Below, in pieces: positions 52,793-62,073 of a stretch of 64,000 nt of DNA. This DNA is from Streptomyces sp. DG1A-41. GTDB lineage: Bacteria; Actinomycetota; Actinomycetes; Streptomycetales; Streptomycetaceae. The position numbers and the translations under genes are program-made. The notes beneath the pieces are model-generated. The model was not told the origin of the DNA and made no database searches. It saw only the letters and a program-made list of their open reading frames with translations. Position 1 is the first letter of the stretch; each line of letters starts with the position of its first letter. Where the stretch lies: assembly GCF_037055355.1 (NCBI RefSeq), contig NZ_CP146350.1, forward strand, positions 3,123,001 to 3,187,000. Direction: 5' to 3'.

Positions 52793-54610
52793 TCAGCTAG
52801 GGCACCTCGGGATCGAGTTGAGGTTCTTTACGTAGCGGGCGGTGACCCAGCCGCGTGGGTCGCGGGCGAGTTTGTACCAGCGGTTGTTGCCGCCCACGGG
52901 TTGTCCGGTGGCCTTGCACCGGATGGCGATGGTCTGGCCGGCTCGGAGGGTGCCGACGGCCTTGGCGTCGATCCTGGGTGCCTGGCGGACCGTCAGCATG
53001 TGCTTGGAGACGACCTTGCCCTTTCCGGGCTTGTGGCCGCCGTGACCGCCCCCGCCGCCGCCGTTGTTGTCGCAGCCGCAGTCGACGATGGTGACGGTGA
53101 CCGGGCCGGACGTCGACACCTCGCATTCGAGGTCACCGTTGTACCGGGCGGTGAGCGTGTGCGCGCCCAGCGCCAGATCGGTCAGGACGAGCTCGGCCCG
53201 GGCAGTGGTGGCAGTGGCGTCCTTCAGCGCACGGGTGCCACGCTCGGCCGTCCCTTCCAGGAACGTCACGGTCCCCGTCGGGGTGGCATTGGGGCAGGTG
53301 ACCGTGGCGGTGAAGGTGACCGGGTTTCCGGACAGCTCCCGCACGGGCACTGCCGCGAGCACCGTCGTGGTCGGATCCGGAACCGCCGGCAAAGCATAGC
53401 TGGCGTATCCATTGCCGGTGACTCTGGCGATCTTGACGTTGCCCGGGATCTGCACCGGCCCAGGCCTGTCGCGTTGCGGGACGGTGGGGTCGCCGAGCTG
53501 GCCGTCGATGTCCGCTCCCCAGGACAGCACCTGCCCGGTAGTGGTCACGGCCAGACTGTAGCCTTGGCCTGCGGCAACGTCCCTCACCCGCGTCCCTTCG
53601 GGCAGCGCCAGCAACCTCGGACAGTCGATTTGCAACGTGGGGTGCTCCCATTTGCTGACACAGTTGTTGGGGCTGTCTTGCCCAGCTCCCACCTGGTCCG
53701 TGACATTGAAGCCCCAGCCGAACAGGCGCCCGCCGGCGTCGATCGCCAGGGTGTGCTGGGCGTTAGCGCCCGCGTCGATCTTCACGATGCGGGTCTGGGG
53801 CGGGATCAGCACGTGTACCGGCGGGTACTGGACGCCATTAGGTCCGCCAGTACCGCGGCCCGTCTGCCCCCAATCGTTTCTGCCCCAGGCGTATACCCAG
53901 CCGGTCTCGGTCAAGGCAACCGAGTGAGTATTGCCGGCGGCGACAGAGATGAAGTCGTTGAGCAGTCCCGCCCAATGCACCTGAACGGGCGTAGTGCTCT
54001 CTTTCAGGTCCACGGCCGAGGGGTCGCCCAACTGGCCGTACGTGTTGTCTCCCCAGGCCAGCACCCTGCCGTCGGACGTCACGGCCAGGCTGTGGCGGAA
54101 TCCGGCATCGATCCCGGTGATCTTGGCGCCACTGGGGAGCTGCACCCACACCGGCGTGGCACTGGGCTGTTTGCTGCCGTTGCCCAGCTGGCCGTGGTCG
54201 TTGTCCCCCCAGGCCAGCACCCTGCCGTCTGAGGTCAACGCCAGGTTGTGACGGTTTCCGGCCGCGATCGCGGTGATCGTGATACCGGCGGGAAACGGTA
54301 CCTCCGTCGGCAACGTGGTCGTAGGGTTGTTTCCGCCGGGCCAGCTCAACACCCTGCCGTCGACGGTCAACATCAGCCCGTGGTCGCCGTCGATGTCCTT
54401 GATCCTGACACCCGCGGGTAGCTTCGCCTGCGTCGGGGTGGATACAAAATTGCCTCCCCATGCGAAGACCGTGTCGCTCGCGGCGCTTGCCGTCGGTGCG
54501 GGCACGCCCGCCAGGACGACAGCGGCCATCCCCCCGGCGACGACACACCGCAGGGCAGCCTGGGCCCGACGGCGCCAGCGAAATGGCCTGTGACGATTCG
54601 TCAGATACAC
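52793..54610 (-). CDS. Secreted RCC1-repeat protein with Ig-like and SH3b domains
   Basis: A 605-residue exported protein from GTG 54610 (GAAAGG upstream). After a signal peptide (AAVVLAGVPAPTASAASD), about seven RCC1 repeats run over residues 45-400, with VLAWGDNDHGQLGNGS, VLAWGDNTYGQLGDPS, VYAWGRNDWGQTGRGT and VLSWGADIDGQLGDPT. A Big_3 Ig-like domain (SGNPVTFTATVTCPNATPTG) comes next, then CGCDNN and a Gly/His linker, then an SH3b domain (LTVRQAPRIDAKAVGTLRAG, WYKLARDPRGWVTARYVKNL). RCC1 propellers bind proteins or DNA; here the protein is extracellular and may bind cell-wall or partner ligands through SH3b. It lies between two halves of an IS1380 transposase. Confidence 0.9.
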   Translation of the reverse strand: MYLTNRHRPFRWRRRAQAALRCVVAGGMAAVVLAGVPAPTASAASDTVFAWGGNFVSTPTQAKLPAGVRIKDIDGDHGLMLTVDGRVLSWPGGNNPTTTLPTEVPFPAGITITAIAAGNRHNLALTSDGRVLAWGDNDHGQLGNGSKQPSATPVWVQLPSGAKITGIDAGFRHSLAVTSDGRVLAWGDNTYGQLGDPSAVDLKESTTPVQVHWAGLLNDFISVAAGNTHSVALTETGWVYAWGRNDWGQTGRGTGGPNGVQYPPVHVLIPPQTRIVKIDAGANAQHTLAIDAGGRLFGWGFNVTDQVGAGQDSPNNCVSKWEHPTLQIDCPRLLALPEGTRVRDVAAGQGYSLAVTTTGQVLSWGADIDGQLGDPTVPQRDRPGPVQIPGNVKIARVTGNGYASYALPAVPDPTTTVLAAVPVRELSGNPVTFTATVTCPNATPTGTVTFLEGTAERGTRALKDATATTARAELVLTDLALGAHTLTARYNGDLECEVSTSGPVTVTIVDCGCDNNGGGGGGHGGHKPGKGKVVSKHMLTVRQAPRIDAKAVGTLRAGQTIAIRCKATGQPVGGNNRWYKLARDPRGWVTARYVKNLNSIPRCPS

Positions 54611-55052
54611 GATGAGCCTTTCGTGTGCAGGTACGGCAGCGGATGGCCGAGCAAGAGCGGCCCTCCTGGCGGGCCGATCGCTGATCCACCGTCATGGCCC
54701 TGTCTCCAGGGCGCCGTCGCCGATCGACGGGCTGGGCGACTCAAGCCTGCCCAACAGATGATCATCGTGCATCCGGGGCACTCCTGGCGGTGCCAAAGCA
54801 GCGTCCATTCGGCCGAGCCGGGCCAGCCCTCCCAGCTGACCGACACGACGCATCCCACGCGCCCGCCGAGATCGAACAGCCGACCGTGTGATCAGACCAT
54901 GTATGCGGGGGCGTGCTTCGATAGGCGGCCGCGGCAGTGCCGGCCCGCATGGGAGGCAACCTGAGCCCGGGGATTCCCGCGATTCATGGGCCTTGCCCCT
55001 TGATCCTGGACACACGAGAACTGGATCCTGGGGATCTGAGAACGGACATCTC
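54611..55052. other. 442-bp gap: RCC1 promoter and IS3 left end
   Basis: No supported gene. The left part is the upstream region of the RCC1 gene. The right 60 bp (TGATCCTGGACACACGAG and GAACTGGATCCTGGGGATC) look like the terminal region of the IS3 fragment that follows, with a repeated GATCCTGG. Confidence 0.5.
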
Positions 55053-55250
55053 GTGGTCATGAAGAACTATCCGCCGCAGTTCAAGGCGGACGCGGTCGCG
55101 CTGTACCAGTCGCGGCCCGAGGCGACGATCCGGCAGGTCGCTGCCGATCTGGGGATCAATCCCGAGACCCTGCGCAACTGGGTCCGGGCAGCCGGTGCGA
55201 GCCGGCCGCGGGGACGCCGGGCGGAGGCGCCGACCGAGCCGCCGACGCCG
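55053..55250 (+). pseudogene. IS3-family transposase OrfA, 5' fragment
   Basis: From GTG 55053 / ATG 55059: MKNYPPQFKADAVALYQSRP, EATIRQVAADLGINPETLRN and WVRAAGASRPRGRRAEAP. This is the helix-turn-helix of IS3 OrfA. Homology ends near PTEPPTP at about 55250, before the leucine zipper and the whole of OrfB. The frame stays open to 55313 with unrelated residues. Confidence 0.85.
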
Positions 55251-55327
55251 TGTCAGAGGGTTGTCCACAGGCCGCACCGCAAGATACCGCGTGCGTCATA
55301 CCGTGCCTTGTGAAGCGCGCCGCGCTC

Positions 55328-55350
55328 CGCGTCACCTGTCAGGTGACGCG
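55328..55350 (-). terminator. Hairpin at end of broken leftward gene
   Basis: CGCGTCACCT (55328-55337) and AGGTGACGCG (55341-55350), loop GTC, overlapping the last codons of the leftward reading frame that ends at 55339. Confidence 0.5.
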
Positions 55351-55885
55351 GGAGGACCGATGGGAGAGAGTGGGACGGGGATCCAAGAAGCGGCCGGAGG
55401 CGGAGAACGCGGCCGCGCTGAAGCCCTCTGCCCGCATGTCAACCGCGGGGAACTCCTTACAGGCGGTCTGCGGCTGGGCCGTGGATTTGTCGAACCGGCA
55501 GGCGACACCGGTGAGCCTGATGGTGCTGAAGTCCGCGATCTGGGATCCGAACTCGATGGGCCTCCCGCCGATGGTGATGTCCACGACGCGAAAACCCTTT
55601 TGCCGGGGGCACTTCGTAGACGGCGCGGACACGGTGCTGCGAGTCGCCTCTCAAATAGGTCCAGAAGCTCTTCGGGTCGGAGCCGTCCGGGGTCTCCCAG
55701 CCATCTGTAGCCAGGTCGTCGAAGTACAGGCCCACAGGGTCGGTGAGGCTGATGTCGGCCTTCTGGCGAGCCAGGGGTTCACTCCTGCGCCGATATGGGG
55801 ATCGCTGTTGCGCTCTGCGGCACCGTACTTGCTGCAAGTGATGAGCTCCTGCTCAGCGGTCAGCTCCTGGCCGTTGATGAGGCGC
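55339..55885 (-). pseudogene. Unknown protein, frame-broken and 5'-truncated
   Basis: Three frames together read INGQELTAEQELITCSKYGA, then (after the G run 55775-55778) LARQKADISLTDPVGLYFDD and GSDPKSFWTYLRGDSQHRVR, then (after the A run 55591-55594) GFRVVDITIGGRPIEFGSQI and IRLTGVACRFDKSTAQPQTA. Restoring one C and removing one T gives a continuous protein of about 180 residues, so it was a real gene. Its upstream end abuts the transposase fragment near 55885. I do not recognise the family. Confidence 0.55.
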
Positions 55886-55887
55886 CG

Positions 55888-56637
55888 AATGGTGGCTGCC
55901 GCAGCCAGGGCATCCTCATCCGCACCGACAGCGCCGGGGGCACGAAGGCATTCCTGCACCACATACGTGCCCTGCGTGTGACCAGGGCATCCTCGCCTCA
56001 TTCTCCGTCGGACATTCCGTCACCGAACCAGTTCGCCGGGCAATCCGGGCCCTGCCCGACTATTTCTGGCATCCAGCGCTGGAGCAGGACGGCTCCTTGC
56101 GCGAGGGGTCCGAGGTCGCCGAGTTGACCGGCGCGGTCGACCTTGACGGCTACCCCGACAACACCCGCATCCTGGTGCGGCGTGAGCGTCCCCGTCCCGG
56201 CGCCCAGCTCTCCCTGTTCGATCTCGACGAAGGCATGCGCCACCAGGTCTTCCTCACCGACACCCCCGACGGCGAAGGCTCGCTGCAGCAGCTGGAAGTA
56301 CGTCACCGCGCCCACGCCCGCGTCGAGGACCGCATCCGCTGCGGGAAGACCACCGGCTTCGGTCGCTTCCCCTCCCGCCACTTCTCGATCAACGCTGCCT
56401 GGCTCGAACTGGCTCTGACCGGCGTCGACCTGTCGCCTGGACTCAAATACTCCTGCTGGAAGATGAGTTGGCAACTTCTGAGCCGAAGAAGCTCCGCTAC
56501 CGGCTGCTGCACGCAGCCGCCCGCATCACCCGTGGAGGCCGCCGCCTCCACCTGCGGATCGCCGCGACCCGGCCCTGGCGACACGAGCTGACCAGCGCAT
56601 TCACCCGCCTCGCGGCCCTGCCCCGACCAGCTACCTG
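55888..56637 (+). pseudogene. C-terminal part of IS1380-family transposase
   Basis: It reads ILIRTDSAGGTKAFLHHIRA, then SFSVGHSVTEPVRRAIRALP, then WHPALEQDGSLREGSEVAEL, GAQLSLFDLDEGMRHQVFLT, ARVEDRIRCGKTTGFGRFPS and NAAWLELALTGVDL. After a lost C near 56431 it continues EPKKLRYRLLHAAARITRGG and ends LAALPRPAT at 56637. ARVEDRIRCGKTTGFGRFPS is the IS1380 C-terminal catalytic block. Frame breaks near 55977 and 56431 show it is dead. It is the likely other end of the fragment at 52150-52640. Confidence 0.85.
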
Positions 56638-56730
56638 AACCGCGACAGAACCTGCCCGCCCACGACCCGAGGAATCCTGGAGCACCACAGATCCACCAGC
56701 CCAGCCACCCGAAGCGAAACAGGGAGGCTA

Positions 56731-56940
56731 GTGCTGCCCAAGCAGCAGGCGTCGTCGGCCAGCCTGCACGACGAGCTGCGCGTGGTGAGCCGCAAACCGG
56801 TGCTGCTGGCCATCGCCACCACCGCGGTCGGCTTCTCCGGCGTCGCCGTCGTCTTCACCTACATCGCGCCGCTGCTCACCCGCAATGCCGGATTCTCCCC
56901 GGCCGCCGTCTCCGCCCTCCTGACCACCCCCGTCTCCCGA
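56731..56940 (+). pseudogene. Fragment of an MFS efflux transporter
   Basis: It reads SLHDELRVVSRKPVLLAIAT, TAVGFSGVAVVFTYIAPLLT and RNAGFSPAAVSALL. This is one helix pair of a DHA1-type exporter, near its middle. Both ends are missing: a transposase end lies 95 bp to the left, and the sequence to the right turns into Pro-rich non-homologous codons before the next gene. Confidence 0.7.
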
Positions 56941-57069
56941 CCACCCCGCCTCCTGCACCACCCCGCCCCCTGCCCCCTCCCCCCTCCACGCCGCCGGAAG
57001 CCCTTCCCGCCGCCCCACTCATCCCCGATCATGGCCTTGGAACCGGATCAGGCCGTGGAGAGGTGTGAC

Positions 57070-58035
57070 GTGCCGCTGCGCTGTGCTGTGCTGGACGACT
57101 TTCAGAAGGTGGCGACCGAGGTCGCCGACTGGTCGGTGGTCGCGGACGACGTGGAGGTCGTGTCCTTCGACAGCCACCTCGCCGACGAGGACGCCCTGGC
57201 CGCGGCGCTGGCCGACTTCGACATCGTGGTGACCCTGCGCGAGCGCGTGCCGTTCCCCGGGTCGCTGATCGCCCGGCTGCCCCGGCTGAAACTGCTCGTC
57301 GCCTCCGGCATGCGCAACTCGGTCATCGACTACGCGGCCGCCGAGTCGCACGGCGTCACGGTGTGCGGCACGGCCAGTTCCTCCACTCCGCCGGTCGAAC
57401 TGACCTGGGCGCTGCTGCTCGGCCTCGCCCGCGGCATCGTCGAGGAGAGTGGCGCCCTGCGCTCCGGCGGCCCCTGGCAGAGCACGGTCGGCGCCGACCT
57501 GCACGGCCGGCGTCTCGGGCTTCTCGGCCTGGGGAAGATCGGCAGCCGCGTCGCCCGGGTCGGCCTCGCCTTCGGCATGGAGGTCCACGCCTGGAGCCGG
57601 AACCTCACCCGCGAGCGCGCCGACGAGGTCGGCGTGGAACTCGCACCCTCCAAGGAAGACCTGCTCGCGAACAGCGACTTCGTGTCGGTCCACCTCGCTC
57701 TGAGCGACCGCACCCGCGGCCTGCTCGGCCCCGCCGAACTCGCCCTCCTGAAGCCGACCGCGTACCTGGTCAACACCTCGCGTGCGGCCATCGTCGACCA
57801 GGACGCTCTCCTCGCCGCCCTGCACGAGGGCCGGATCGCCGGCGCCGGCGTCGACGTCTTCGACATCGAGCCCCTGCCCGCCGACCACCCGATGCGCACG
57901 GCCCCGCGCCTGCTCGCCACCCCGCACCTCGGCTACGTCTCCCGGACCAACTACGCGACGTACTACGGCCAGGCGGTCGAGAACATCCGGGTTTTTCTGG
58001 CCGGGACGCCCATACGGCTCCTGGCCCCCCGCTGA
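57070..58035 (+). CDS. D-2-hydroxyacid dehydrogenase
   Basis: A 321-residue NAD-dependent oxidoreductase from GTG 57070 (GGAGAGGTG upstream), starting MPLRCAVLDDFQKVATEVAD. The nucleotide-binding motif GLGKIGSRVARVGLAFGMEV begins at about 152. The catalytic triad is Arg238 (NTSRAAIVD), Glu267 (FDIEPLP) and His286 (TPHLGYV). It reduces a 2-keto acid to the D-hydroxy acid, or the reverse. The frame is open upstream through the MFS fragment, but the ribosome site and start point to 57070. Confidence 0.93.
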   Translation: MPLRCAVLDDFQKVATEVADWSVVADDVEVVSFDSHLADEDALAAALADFDIVVTLRERVPFPGSLIARLPRLKLLVASGMRNSVIDYAAAESHGVTVCGTASSSTPPVELTWALLLGLARGIVEESGALRSGGPWQSTVGADLHGRRLGLLGLGKIGSRVARVGLAFGMEVHAWSRNLTRERADEVGVELAPSKEDLLANSDFVSVHLALSDRTRGLLGPAELALLKPTAYLVNTSRAAIVDQDALLAALHEGRIAGAGVDVFDIEPLPADHPMRTAPRLLATPHLGYVSRTNYATYYGQAVENIRVFLAGTPIRLLAPR

Positions 58036-58189
58036 GGTGTGCCGCCTGGTGACGCCCTGCCCGGCGGTCACGGCGCACGCGCCGACGGCGGCTGCAACCG
58101 GCAGGCCCCCGCGGTACGCCCACAGGCCTCGCCGTGCCCGTTCGCGTACCGCGCGTACGCAGCCGCACCCCGCACACGGCTCGTACGGA

Positions 58190-59056
58190 CTACGCGTACC
58201 GGTAGATCCGACTGTGGTCCTCCAACTGGTCCGGTGTGACGTTCCACGGCGGCATCCTCTCGTGCCGCGCGACGACTCGGCCGTGTTGTGCGTCCCGCCG
58301 GGCGAGCGGCTTCGCGGGGAGGTAGCGGGCGCCCGGGTGCCGCCGCTGCCAACGGGTCCAGAGAAGGTCCACAAAGGCGTGGTGGAACCAGAAGACGGGA
58401 TCGTTGACAGATGCGCCGCCCATCATGTGGCCGCCGACCCAACGGTGGACCCGGTTGTGGGTGCGCCAAGAAGCGGCGCCCCGCCCGGGCCCCCACCCCT
58501 CCAGCTTGTTGCGGAACCCTTTGGTCGATAGGGAGTTCCAGGGTGCCGTGTCGTAGACGGGATCCTTGAGGGCTCCTTCGAGATCCCCGGCCCTGGGCAG
58601 CGCGATCGGATCCCGGGGGCGGCCCAGCTCACGCGTGAGGTACTCGGTGTCGGTGATCCCCACCTTGATCGCCCACTTACCGTGACGGTAGGCGAAGGGG
58701 CCGGACATCACCTGCCGGTCGGAACGCCGCCCGGTGCCGCCGAGCAGGTCATCGGTCCACGGTACGGCCGTCGGCGTGCGGTTGCGCGTCCAGTCCCAGT
58801 ACGGAACGGTCACCGACTCGTCCACGCGGCGCAGCGCGTTCTCCAGGTCCAGCAGGAACTTGCGGTGCCAGGGCAGGAAGGAAGGCGCCATGTGGGCGGC
58901 GCGCAGGCCGCCCTCACCGTCGGGTGTGTAGTACTCGATGTGCGTACGCACGAACTCGTCGTACTCACCGCGTCGTTTGAGCTCCAGAAACGCGTTGACG
59001 AGCCGGCGTCGTTCCGACCGGGTGAGCGTGCTGACGTCCTTACGCGTGTACACCAT
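58190..59056 (-). CDS. melC2: Tyrosinase MelC2
   Basis: A 288-residue type-3 copper enzyme that oxidises tyrosine to dopaquinone for melanin. CuA His residues are His39, His55 and His64 (THIEYY, AAHMAPSFLPWHRKFLLDLE). CuB lies in WRTHNRVHRWVGGHMM and DPVFWFHHAFVDLLWTRW. The length is the same as streptomycete MelC2. It has no signal peptide and depends on MelC1 for copper loading and export. The ATG at 59056 lies 17 bp inside the melC1 3' end. Confidence 0.97.
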   Translation of the reverse strand: MVYTRKDVSTLTRSERRRLVNAFLELKRRGEYDEFVRTHIEYYTPDGEGGLRAAHMAPSFLPWHRKFLLDLENALRRVDESVTVPYWDWTRNRTPTAVPWTDDLLGGTGRRSDRQVMSGPFAYRHGKWAIKVGITDTEYLTRELGRPRDPIALPRAGDLEGALKDPVYDTAPWNSLSTKGFRNKLEGWGPGRGAASWRTHNRVHRWVGGHMMGGASVNDPVFWFHHAFVDLLWTRWQRRHPGARYLPAKPLARRDAQHGRVVARHERMPPWNVTPDQLEDHSRIYRYA

Positions 59057-59588
59057 GGCGATGTTCCCCCTCGGCGCCCTTGGTCCCGTTCTCCGTACGG
59101 TGGTCCTCCGTGCGACTGTCCCGCTCACCCGGCGGGCCCAGCCGTGCGCCGGGGCCGAGTTCGTCGACGGCAGCGCGCGCGGCGGCGAGCGGGGTCGCGT
59201 ACGACTGGTAGTGGTCGACCATGCTCATCCAGCTGCCGTCCGCCCGGCGCATCAGATGCAACGGCCGCCCGTCCACGGTGACGTGCCACGCGCTCGGGCC
59301 GTCTTCCCCGGGCCGCCCGGAGTCGTACCTGACACCTGCGACGCGGTGCCCGCGGTACGTCTCTTCGAACCGTTCCTCGTCTCCGGCCGGTCCCGCCGCC
59401 TTCCCCGCCGATCCCGACGCCCCCGGGGTCGTCCCCGACGCCACCAGGGTCGGGGCGAGAGCCACCGTGAACGCCGATGCGAACAGCCCCCACAGCGCCC
59501 GACGTCGCACCGTGGCCCTTGCGGGGTCAACGGCGGGCGACTTCGTCGCAGGGCAGGCAGAGTCGGGAGCCGCGGGTGTGGCCGTCAT
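59040..59588 (-). CDS. melC1: Tyrosinase copper chaperone MelC1
   Basis: A 182-residue exported cofactor from ATG 59588. The N-terminus is longer than usual (about 30 residues before VRRRALWGLFASAFTVALAP, a twin-arginine-like signal). The MelC1 core follows: FEETYRGHRVAGVRYDS, AWHVTVDGRPLHLMRRADGS and WMSMVDHYQSYATPLAAARA, with the His residues used to hand over copper. A charged, His-containing tail ends EGEHRHGVHA. It overlaps melC2. Confidence 0.93.
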   Translation of the reverse strand: MTATPAAPDSACPATKSPAVDPARATVRRRALWGLFASAFTVALAPTLVASGTTPGASGSAGKAAGPAGDEERFEETYRGHRVAGVRYDSGRPGEDGPSAWHVTVDGRPLHLMRRADGSWMSMVDHYQSYATPLAAARAAVDELGPGARLGPPGERDSRTEDHRTENGTKGAEGEHRHGVHA

Positions 59589-59732
59589 GGGCGCCGCGGG
59601 GCGCGCTGGTTTTGGGTGCAGTGGTTTGCCGGTTCGCAATGCCTGCCTCTTCCTCGCCCTGAAAGGCGGTCGCATGACACTTGCTCGACGGGCCGATCCC
59701 AGGCACGGTGAAATCGGTCCGGGGGGAACTGC

Positions 59733-60011
59733 TCAGCCCTGCGCCTGCAGTCCGGGCGCCAGTCGGGCGCTCTCACGGTCGAGGGCGTTCTTCGTCTGCT
59801 TGAGGGAGCTGGGCCGGAAACTCTTGTTCGGCGTGTCGAGCGCCTCCGGCTGGTAGTCCGCCAGCCGCTGGTCGACATGCTTCCTGACCTTGTTCGCCGC
59901 TTCGGGGTCGGCGGTTTCGGCCTTCGGCGCGTCGAGAGCGACAGCGGGAGCGGCGGCACCGGCCATGACCAGGGACCCGACGACGAGGGCGGCAGCCTTC
60001 AGAGACTTCAT
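59733..60011 (-). CDS. Small secreted protein, function unknown
   Basis: A 92-residue protein starting MKSLKAAALVVGSLVMAGAA, a signal peptide cleaved near AVALDA. The mature part is about 65 residues, helical and charged (ETADPEAANKVRKHVDQRLA, DYQPEALDTPN), with no cysteines. AAAGGAA is upstream. It sits 144 bp downstream of melC1 on the same strand orientation but ahead of it in transcription, so it may precede the melC operon. No family is recognised. Confidence 0.75.
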   Translation of the reverse strand: MKSLKAAALVVGSLVMAGAAAPAVALDAPKAETADPEAANKVRKHVDQRLADYQPEALDTPNKSFRPSSLKQTKNALDRESARLAPGLQAQG

Positions 60012-60832
60012 CACGTTCCTTTCCGCGCCAACTCGGAAGTCACCAGGGGAATCACCACGCCCCCTTCAACGAGGCCCGGACTGAGTGGAAACCCCGCACG
60101 CAGGAATTATGGCGGCTCACGCGGAACGTCACCCGAATGAAGGGCACGTCTTATCCGCCTTTCTCATCCTCACATGAGCAGGGAAAAGACACGGTCCGGC
60201 CGTAGGGAAAGAATCGCCGTACCGGCCCACTGGGGGCCCCGCGCCGGGTTCGTCGACACCGACGGGGCACTCGGCACCACGGGGGCCGCGGGAGTGGCGA
60301 GAACCGTCGAGCTCATCCCGGCGGCGGTGGCGGCCCTGGCAGTGGCGGTCCCGGCGGCCTCGCCACTCCCTCCGCGGCGGAAGCTGACCGCTTTCAGCCT
60401 TGAGCGCTGCGTCCACCAGCTGCGACGGGAGCCGCGACGCCGAGAACGAGGGTGGCGCACAGCGCGGACGACGCGATACGCCGTGCCGAGAGAGGGGCAT
60501 GGACGTTTTCTTTCGCAGGTGCTGCGCAGGGTTCTCGCGTCTGTCGTGACGCCGCGTCAGGTGTGCCGTCTGGCCGCAGCGGACCCCGAGCGGCGCCTCG
60601 GCCAGTGACGCAGCCACCACATTTGAGTATGTATGCATGTCTTATCCCATATGTCCTTAATGCCGTTATAGAGTGACGCGTCGAACCAACCGACAACCTG
60701 ATGTTTCCGTGAAGGAGCACCGCCGGTCATGCGTCACTCCCAAGGTCTCTCCACCACGGCGTGCAGGGTGGTCCGCCTGCCTGATGGCCGGTCGAAGCAG
60801 GACGGTCGTCTTCAAGGCTGTCCCGCACGGTG
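60012..60832. other. 821-bp region: decayed small exported-protein gene and AT-rich promoter
   Basis: Leftward from about 60510, PLSARRIASSALCATLVLGV and AAPVAA look like a signal peptide, but the frame ends after about 40 codons and the rest is spread over other frames (to TGA near 60177). It is probably a broken small secreted protein. At 60615-60672 there is an unusually AT-rich stretch (ATTTGAGTATGTATGCATGT, CCATATGTCC, GTTATAGAG), a probable promoter for the rightward exopolysaccharide cluster or a leftward gene. Confidence 0.45.
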
Positions 60833-62073
60833 ATGGCCGGCCGGCTTTCCGGATCGTCACGCGGCGCGAGCGGACGGGCCGCCCCTCTCCCGCTGACGCG
60901 GCTGGGGACCCCGCCGCGCGTCCTCCACGTCACCCAGCCGGTGGACGGCGGCGTCGCCGGCGTGGTCGCCGAACTGGTGCGCGCCCAGCATGCGGCCGGT
61001 TTCGACGTCACGGTCGCTTGCCCCGACGGCGGCCTGCGGCACGCACTGCGGGAACTGGGCGCGGACGTACGGCACTGGCCCGCCACACGGGCGCCGGGAC
61101 CGTCGCTTGCCGGTGAGGTGCTCCGGCTCGCCCGCGTCGTCGAACAGGTGCGGCCCGATGTGCTGCACGCGCACAGCGCCAAGGCCGGACTCGCAACCCG
61201 GATGACGGTGCGGGGGCGGATCCCAACGGTGTTCCAGCCGCACGCCTGGTCGTTCGAGGCGGTCCACGGCGTTACCGCGGCGGTCGCCACGGCGTGGGAA
61301 CGGTGGGCGGCGCGCTGGACCACCCGCGTGGTGTGCGTCAGCGAGGGGGAGCGCGCCCGAGGCCAACGCGCTGGAGTGCGCGCTCACTGGCGGTTGATCC
61401 CCAACGGCATCGATCCGCTGCGTTTCCACCCCGCCGCCGTCGCCGCCGTACGCCCGGCCCTCGCACCGCTCGCCGACCTTGATCCGGCCGCATTGCTGGT
61501 GGTCTGCGTGGGGCGGCTGTGCCGGCAGAAGGGCAGGACGTGCTGCTCGAGGCGTGGCCCTCGGTGCTGCGACGAGTGCCCGCGGCCCGGCTGGCGCTCG
61601 TCGGGGACGGGCCGCGGGAGCGGCCGCTGCGGTACCGCGCCCCCGAAGGCGTGCTGTTCACCGGGGCCGTCGCCGATGTCGTCCCCTGGTACCAGGCCGC
61701 CGACCTGGTGGTGCTGCCGTCCCGTTGGGAAGGCATGGCGCTCGCCCCTCTGGAGGCGATGGCGTGCGGGCGTCCCGTGGTGGTCACGGACGTGGCCGGA
61801 GCGCGCGAGAGTCTGCCGCCCGGTCACACAACGCACTGTCTGGTGCCAGCGGGCCGGCCCGGCCCGCTGGCCGACGCGCTCACCAGGGCGCTGCTCGACC
61901 CGCTGCTGCGCGAGTCGCTCGCAGCCGAGGGGCGCCGCCACGTATTGGCCGCGCACGACGTGCGGCGCTCGGCCGAGGCGGTCGCGGACCTCTACCGCGA
62001 ACTGCTCGGCGTCCGGCGCACGGTGGCCCACCGCGCGGAACCCACCGAGTGCAGGGAGTCGAGCCGCCCGTGA
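60833..62073 (+). CDS. GT4-type glycosyltransferase, interrupted by one-base deletion
   Basis: The ATG at 60833 starts MAGRLSGSSRGASGRAAPLP. It then has the GT-B N-domain (RVLHVTQPVDGGVAGVVAEL, PDVLHAHSAKAGLATRM, VCVSEGERARGQ, WRLIPNGIDPLRFHP) and the C-domain start LLVVCVGRLCRQKG. At the G run 61531-61533 one G is missing. Restored, it reads QDVLLEAWPSVLRRVPAARL and continues to VVLPSRWEGMALAPLEAMAC, the GT4 ExxxxE nucleotide-sugar motif, and TGA at 62073. About 413 residues. It adds a sugar in exopolysaccharide assembly. It overlaps the next gene by 4 bp (GTGA). Confidence 0.85.

Noticed and set aside
56940..57069. N-terminal extension of the hydroxyacid dehydrogenase through the Pro-rich stretch
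   Set aside because: The extension is MFS debris plus low-complexity Pro/His codons; GTG 57070 has a proper ribosome site and matches family length.
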